A program made the translations under genes and the position numbers. 9,388 nucleotides of DNA, taken from positions 1 through 9,388 of the forward strand of contig JAIRNW010000051.1 of NCBI GenBank assembly GCA_031257795.1, read 5' to 3'. The DNA is from Holosporales bacterium (GTDB lineage Bacteria; Pseudomonadota; Alphaproteobacteria; BNTO01). The notes under the pieces were generated by a model that was not told the DNA's origin, searched no databases, and saw only the letters and a program-made list of their open reading frames with translations. Positions within the stretch are counted from its first letter, which is position 1; each line of letters begins with the position of its first letter. Below are positions 6,098 through 9,388 of this stretch, piece by piece.

Positions 6098-7562
6098 GAG
6101 CCCCCTTTGGATACAATATTACCGAACTTTGCTCTCTCGCCCCGAAAACCTCTCGCAAAACGATGTTGGCTTCATCTAGGGAAATCGATTCAATCGTGGC
6201 GATCACCTTCTCTTGGTCAATTTCGTCGAAAGAAGAAAGGTTTGCAAGACAGCCGGCTAGCCACATGCGAATCCCGCGATGGCTATCATTCGCCTTGTAT
6301 TTCGCCAATTCCATTTTCTTGGCTCGCCCGAATTCGACCATGCTTATTCCGGAGGATACAACGGCTTTTAGCTTTACGTTAAATTTCTTCAGAAAATCAG
6401 CAGCTTTTTTTTCTGGCATCAATGAAACAGAGACGGACAGCGGTCTTGGGTCCAAATCCCAATCGAAGTTACAACCGAAATCGGCGACCATCCCTAGCTT
6501 GTCAATAAAATATCTGCAAAATGAGAACATAACACCTCCGAAGAGGGCCGTTATCACTAAGTTGAGTGCGTAGCATTTCCGGAGGTTGTCGCGGTGATGC
6601 GGGGCGGTGTAGTTGAGCCTCACTTTTACACTTTCCACCTCATCGCTGCAAAACTCTATTGCTTGGTGGAAACCGTCCGTCAGCTGGTTTTTCAGCCTGT
6701 CTCTTGGCGGAACTTTGCCAGGTTTGATTGAACCAAATTTTGCCTCAACGAGCTTAAACACCTCCTCAGCATTCACCGCACCAACCACCACCACCGTGGC
6801 ATTGTTCGGTTTGTACCAGGTTCTATAATGCTGCATGATGGCTTCTCTGGAATAAGAGAGAATGTGACTCCTGCGCCCTCCAATGTCTTTGCCGTAAGGA
6901 TGATACGGACTCAAGCAAGCTCTTATAAATTCGAGTGTTGTGCCAAGAGGTCGATTTTCGATATGCATAAGGCGTTCTTCGAAAACGGCGTTTTGCTCAC
7001 GAAGGAAAACCTTATCGTTTGTGAGATTGAAATGTTCCATTCTGTCCGCTTCCACGTCCATGACGATTTCGATGGCGCTTGCGGGACAATCAACCACGTA
7101 CATGGTGAAGTCCTCGGACGTCATAGCGTTAGTCTCGCCGCCGAGCAAACTGATGGTCCGCGCGTAATCTGGGTATTTCTTAGAACCATGAAAAAACATA
7201 TGCTCAAGCATATGAGAAATCCCGAAAACATTCTCCGGATCGTCGCACGACCCGACCTTATACAGCACGCCGACGCTGATGCGCGGTGCGATTCCGTCCT
7301 CCACAACGATAACCTGCAGGCCGTTCTTGAGGGCCTTCTTCTTCATTTTAAATTTGAAATAACCGTTCTTTTTCGCTCCGCTCGTTTTTCTGTCATTTTT
7401 GCTGCTGGCGGTTTGAGTTTGTGTGCATTTTTTTTGCATATCCTGTGTTCCTTGACTAATTGATGCAGAGCCAGACATTCCAAGCAAGGCAGCTGAGCTG
7501 CTTCCAACAACCAAAAACCTACGGAAAATCCACTTGCGTTTCTTTTCATTACGCTCAAACAT
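6072..7562 (-). CDS. M16-family zinc metalloprotease, catalytic subunit
   Basis: The 496-residue exported peptidase is of the pitrilysin/mitochondrial-processing-peptidase type. The start at 7562 has GGAG (7570-7573) 7 bases upstream and overlaps the previous stop by 8 bases (ATGTTTGA). The N-terminus is very basic with FRRFLVV, then a hydrophobic stretch, GSSSAALLGMSGSA: a Sec or possibly twin-arginine signal. Catalysis: HMLEH (117-121, two zinc His and the catalytic Glu), with the third zinc ligand in VFEERLM (Glu195 or 196), the expected spacing of about 75. GGETNAMTSEDFTMY (141-155) and SPYHPYG are typical N-domain motifs. In the C-terminal domain the usual R/Y substrate-binding motif is degraded (FIDKLGMVADFG). 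An intact zinc site with a poor R/Y site suggests that it works as a heterodimer with the product of the gene upstream. Confidence 0.94.
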   Translation of the reverse strand: MFERNEKKRKWIFRRFLVVGSSSAALLGMSGSASISQGTQDMQKKCTQTQTASSKNDRKTSGAKKNGYFKFKMKKKALKNGLQVIVVEDGIAPRISVGVLYKVGSCDDPENVFGISHMLEHMFFHGSKKYPDYARTISLLGGETNAMTSEDFTMYVVDCPASAIEIVMDVEADRMEHFNLTNDKVFLREQNAVFEERLMHIENRPLGTTLEFIRACLSPYHPYGKDIGGRRSHILSYSREAIMQHYRTWYKPNNATVVVVGAVNAEEVFKLVEAKFGSIKPGKVPPRDRLKNQLTDGFHQAIEFCSDEVESVKVRLNYTAPHHRDNLRKCYALNLVITALFGGVMFSFCRYFIDKLGMVADFGCNFDWDLDPRPLSVSVSLMPEKKAADFLKKFNVKLKAVVSSGISMVEFGRAKKMELAKYKANDSHRGIRMWLAGCLANLSSFDEIDQEKVIATIESISLDEANIVLREVFGAREQSSVILYPKGAHGGKSAVS

Positions 7563-9117
7563 GATCTTTCTCCGTCGCTTTTCCTTTGGCTCCTTCAGTT
7601 GCAGGAGCCACTTGCCCTCCAAGGGAAACGAAAGCCACTTTCTCACCAAATATCTTTTTACAAGCCTCGTTTACGTCCTTTAGCGTTAATTTCTCGATTT
7701 TCTCAACCTGCTGATTAGACTCCTCAATGCTCCTTCCAGCAATCCTATTGCAAGAGAAAAACCTAACAAAACGCCAGCTCGCATTAAAACCAACTATAAA
7801 TGATCCGACCATAGCCTTTTTTGCTGCTTCGAAGGCGCTGGCCGAAACTCCCTTCTGTGCGGCATTCCCGAGCAGCTTTAGCGTTTCCTCCTTCACCTTT
7901 TCTCTAGTTTCATTCCGCGTCCCGACGAGGTACAGTATCGATGCGTAGCTGCGAGTTCTTCGAACTATTCCGTAACAATAATAAGCGAGCCCGTGCTTTT
8001 CTCGAATTTCTTTAAACATTATCGAATCTAGACCACATCCAGCAACCACATCAAAAGCCAAGCTCTTCGCGTAAAAATCTGGGTCGGTGATTGGGAAACC
8101 ATACTGCACACCCCAAACCATCGATTGTGGAATATCGAAGGGCACGTGGACATCCTCTTTTGGAATGTTGATAGTGCCGCATTCTCCCAGAGTTTCGGCT
8201 CCTTGTTGCGGGAAAGAGAGCAACATCGCTTCAATTTCATGAACGATTTCCGCCTCCATCTCTTTCGGCCCTAAAACAACAACGGTCGCATTATTTTGTC
8301 CCAACATCTTCAAGAAATTGCGCACATCATCCCGTTTGACCTTTTTAATGTCCTCTCCTTTTCGCTTCAAAGATTCGCGGTATGGGTGGTCTTGCGGGAA
8401 AATGGCGCAATTGACGGCTTCGAGCAAATGCGTTTTCGGATCCTTCAACGCTTCCTTGTACTCGGTGACGGCGGCATCGCGTCTTAATTCGAAATACTTT
8501 CTCGGAAGATTTGGCTTCAAACATATCCCGGACACAAGCGCTAAGGCCTCCTTGTACGAATCACTAGGAGCCCAAAATTCTATGGAAGCGTCGTCAATTC
8601 CAACGTCGAAATCGATCGATGCCCCGCAATCGTGAATTTTCTCAAGAAATTGATACTGATCGAGGTTGCCGCACCCTTTCATTATTTCGCTGAAGAAGTA
8701 GCCGAGCGCTGGGTGGGTTCTGTTCACATTTTTCATTCCGGCGTCTTTAAACGCGATACTGATGATGACAAAATCGCGGTCAGACGGGATATACCAGATG
8801 TTGTGTGGGAGCTTAGTTTTTACATCATGCACGTCAACATGGAAGGTGTCAGCGCGGTGTGCGCTTGCTGTAGTGGACCTCCGCGATGATTTTACACTCT
8901 TTCCTTTCTCTGAATTTTTGGTTTTCCCGGAATTTGCCGAACCTTCACTTACCGGAGCGGGTTTCCGCGATGGCTTGCCCTTCTTTCCATTCTCTGAAAA
9001 TTTAATTTCTCCGGTATCTTCCGAACTGGTTTTTGTTGAACCTTCATCTGACGAAGCTGAAACAGTACTCATTTGCGACAAGAATCCCCACAAAAGAATT
9101 TTCACAACACCGTACAT
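7555..9117 (-). CDS. M16-family protease-like subunit lacking the zinc site
   Basis: The 520-residue product starts with a signal peptide, MYGVVKILLWGFLSQMSTVSA (possible cleavage after residue 21). A low-complexity Ser/Lys/Glu linker follows (about 22-90), in which SENGKKGKPSRK is echoed by NSEKGKSVKSSRR. The M16 fold follows. Where active members have HxxEH, this one has YFFSE (140-144), so all ligands are gone and it cannot be a zinc peptidase by itself. The C-terminal domain keeps the R/Y motif: MFKEIREKHGLAYYCYG (367-383), with Arg372 and Tyr379/380 placed to hold substrate. Active/inactive M16 pairs encoded side by side are known in bacteria, for example in Sphingomonas, and form heterodimers with exactly this division of labour. 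It is the first gene of the operon; its stop overlaps the start of the catalytic subunit by 8 bases. Confidence 0.93.
   Translation of the reverse strand: MYGVVKILLWGFLSQMSTVSASSDEGSTKTSSEDTGEIKFSENGKKGKPSRKPAPVSEGSANSGKTKNSEKGKSVKSSRRSTTASAHRADTFHVDVHDVKTKLPHNIWYIPSDRDFVIISIAFKDAGMKNVNRTHPALGYFFSEIMKGCGNLDQYQFLEKIHDCGASIDFDVGIDDASIEFWAPSDSYKEALALVSGICLKPNLPRKYFELRRDAAVTEYKEALKDPKTHLLEAVNCAIFPQDHPYRESLKRKGEDIKKVKRDDVRNFLKMLGQNNATVVVLGPKEMEAEIVHEIEAMLLSFPQQGAETLGECGTINIPKEDVHVPFDIPQSMVWGVQYGFPITDPDFYAKSLAFDVVAGCGLDSIMFKEIREKHGLAYYCYGIVRRTRSYASILYLVGTRNETREKVKEETLKLLGNAAQKGVSASAFEAAKKAMVGSFIVGFNASWRFVRFFSCNRIAGRSIEESNQQVEKIEKLTLKDVNEACKKIFGEKVAFVSLGGQVAPATEGAKGKATEKDHV
7570..7573 (-). promoter_or_regulatory. 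Ribosome binding site choosing the 7562 start
   Basis: GGAG lies 7 bases before the ATG at 7562, inside the last codons of the upstream gene. An in-frame start at 7649 would add 29 residues and hide the basic signal sequence, so it is less likely. Confidence 0.6.
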
Positions 9118-9131
9118 TCTAGCAATCTCTG

Positions 9132-9160
9132 TTTATAAAAAAAACGGCCAATACGAACAA
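9132..9160 (-). promoter_or_regulatory. Possible promoter of the M16-hrcA operon
   Basis: On the minus strand TTGTTC (9155-9160), a 17-base spacer and TATAAA (9132-9137) match the sigma-70 layout. Transcription would start near 9125, leaving a leader of only about 8 bases before the ATG at 9117, too short for a ribosome binding site. So this is either a leaderless start or a chance match. The rest of 9118-9388 holds no gene that I can support. Confidence 0.35.
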
Positions 9161-9388
9161 TGTAGCAAAGTTTTCTGCCCAGTCCATCTAATTTAGAGCG
9201 GCTACTTAACACCCAACGCATCTTTACCCCACTGACAAAAACTGTAGAATGCGATCAGTCGTTATCTTAAAAAAAGCTATAAATTGTGCGTATTTCCTCA
9301 GGTAGCATCGTTCAAGTTTCCACTAAAATTTATTCACACCTTAAAAAACTCTTGCCACGCATAGACGATCGAGTGTTGAAAAACATCA

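Noticed and set aside
6828..7463. 211-codon open frame on the plus strand inside the catalytic M16 gene
   Set aside because: It lies wholly antisense to a well-supported protease gene, has no ribosome binding site and shows no family motif; it is a shadow frame.
9334..9387. Open stub on the minus strand at the right edge (DVFQHSIVYAWQEFFKV, then stop), possibly the end of a gene upstream of the M16 operon
   Set aside because: Seventeen open codons are well within chance, and there is no terminator or other support.
9372..9388. GTG start on the plus strand near the right edge
   Set aside because: Only five codons are visible and there is no ribosome binding site.
5036..9388. Search for a CIRCE operator near hrcA and the M16 operon
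   Set aside because: No TTAGCACTC/GAGTGCTAA pair found; isolated gagtgc strings have no partner.

Overview
The window looks like chromosomal DNA of an alphaproteobacterium, quite possibly a host-associated one (Holosporales/Rickettsiales-like). This rests on inference from the gene set (HrcA, a Ppx/GppA phosphatase, a paired pitrilysin-type zinc protease operon, several exported orphan proteins), the loose intergenic spacing, a decaying gene at the left edge and many short palindromic repeats. No rRNA, tRNA, CRISPR, transposase or phage gene was seen, so the lineage is not proven.

Layout. Positions 2-857 hold the 3' part of a plus-strand gene that enters from the left edge. It has a membrane segment and a near-identical 60-bp tandem repeat, then a stop at 500-502. 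Beyond that stop, coding-like sequence continues in another frame, interrupted by a 43-bp palindrome with 10-bp flanking direct repeats and by four further stops, until a tail ending at 857; a Rho-independent terminator follows at 882-915. Positions 1175-2056 (+) encode a secreted protein of unknown function. Convergent to it, 2156-3328 (-) encodes a Ppx/GppA-family phosphatase. Positions 3655-4578 (-) encode an exported or membrane protein of unknown function. Positions 5036-9117 (-) form a tightly overlapping three-gene operon: an M16 protease-like subunit without zinc ligands, an M16 subunit with an intact HxxEH site, and the heat-shock repressor HrcA.

How the genes work together. The two M16 proteins have complementary defects. 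The first lacks the zinc site but keeps the C-terminal R/Y motif; the second has the zinc site but a degraded R/Y motif. They most likely form one heterodimeric periplasmic peptidase. hrcA overlaps the end of the second gene by 26 bp, so the repressor is probably co-expressed with this exported protease rather than with grpE/dnaK, and no CIRCE operator is visible in the window.

The least ordinary content is a family of about 100-bp structured palindromic repeats. Six copies (R1-R6, some degenerate) occupy nearly every intergenic gap, mostly right after stop codons. Two run into the 3' ends of genes; one of these supplies the last codons of the phosphatase gene.
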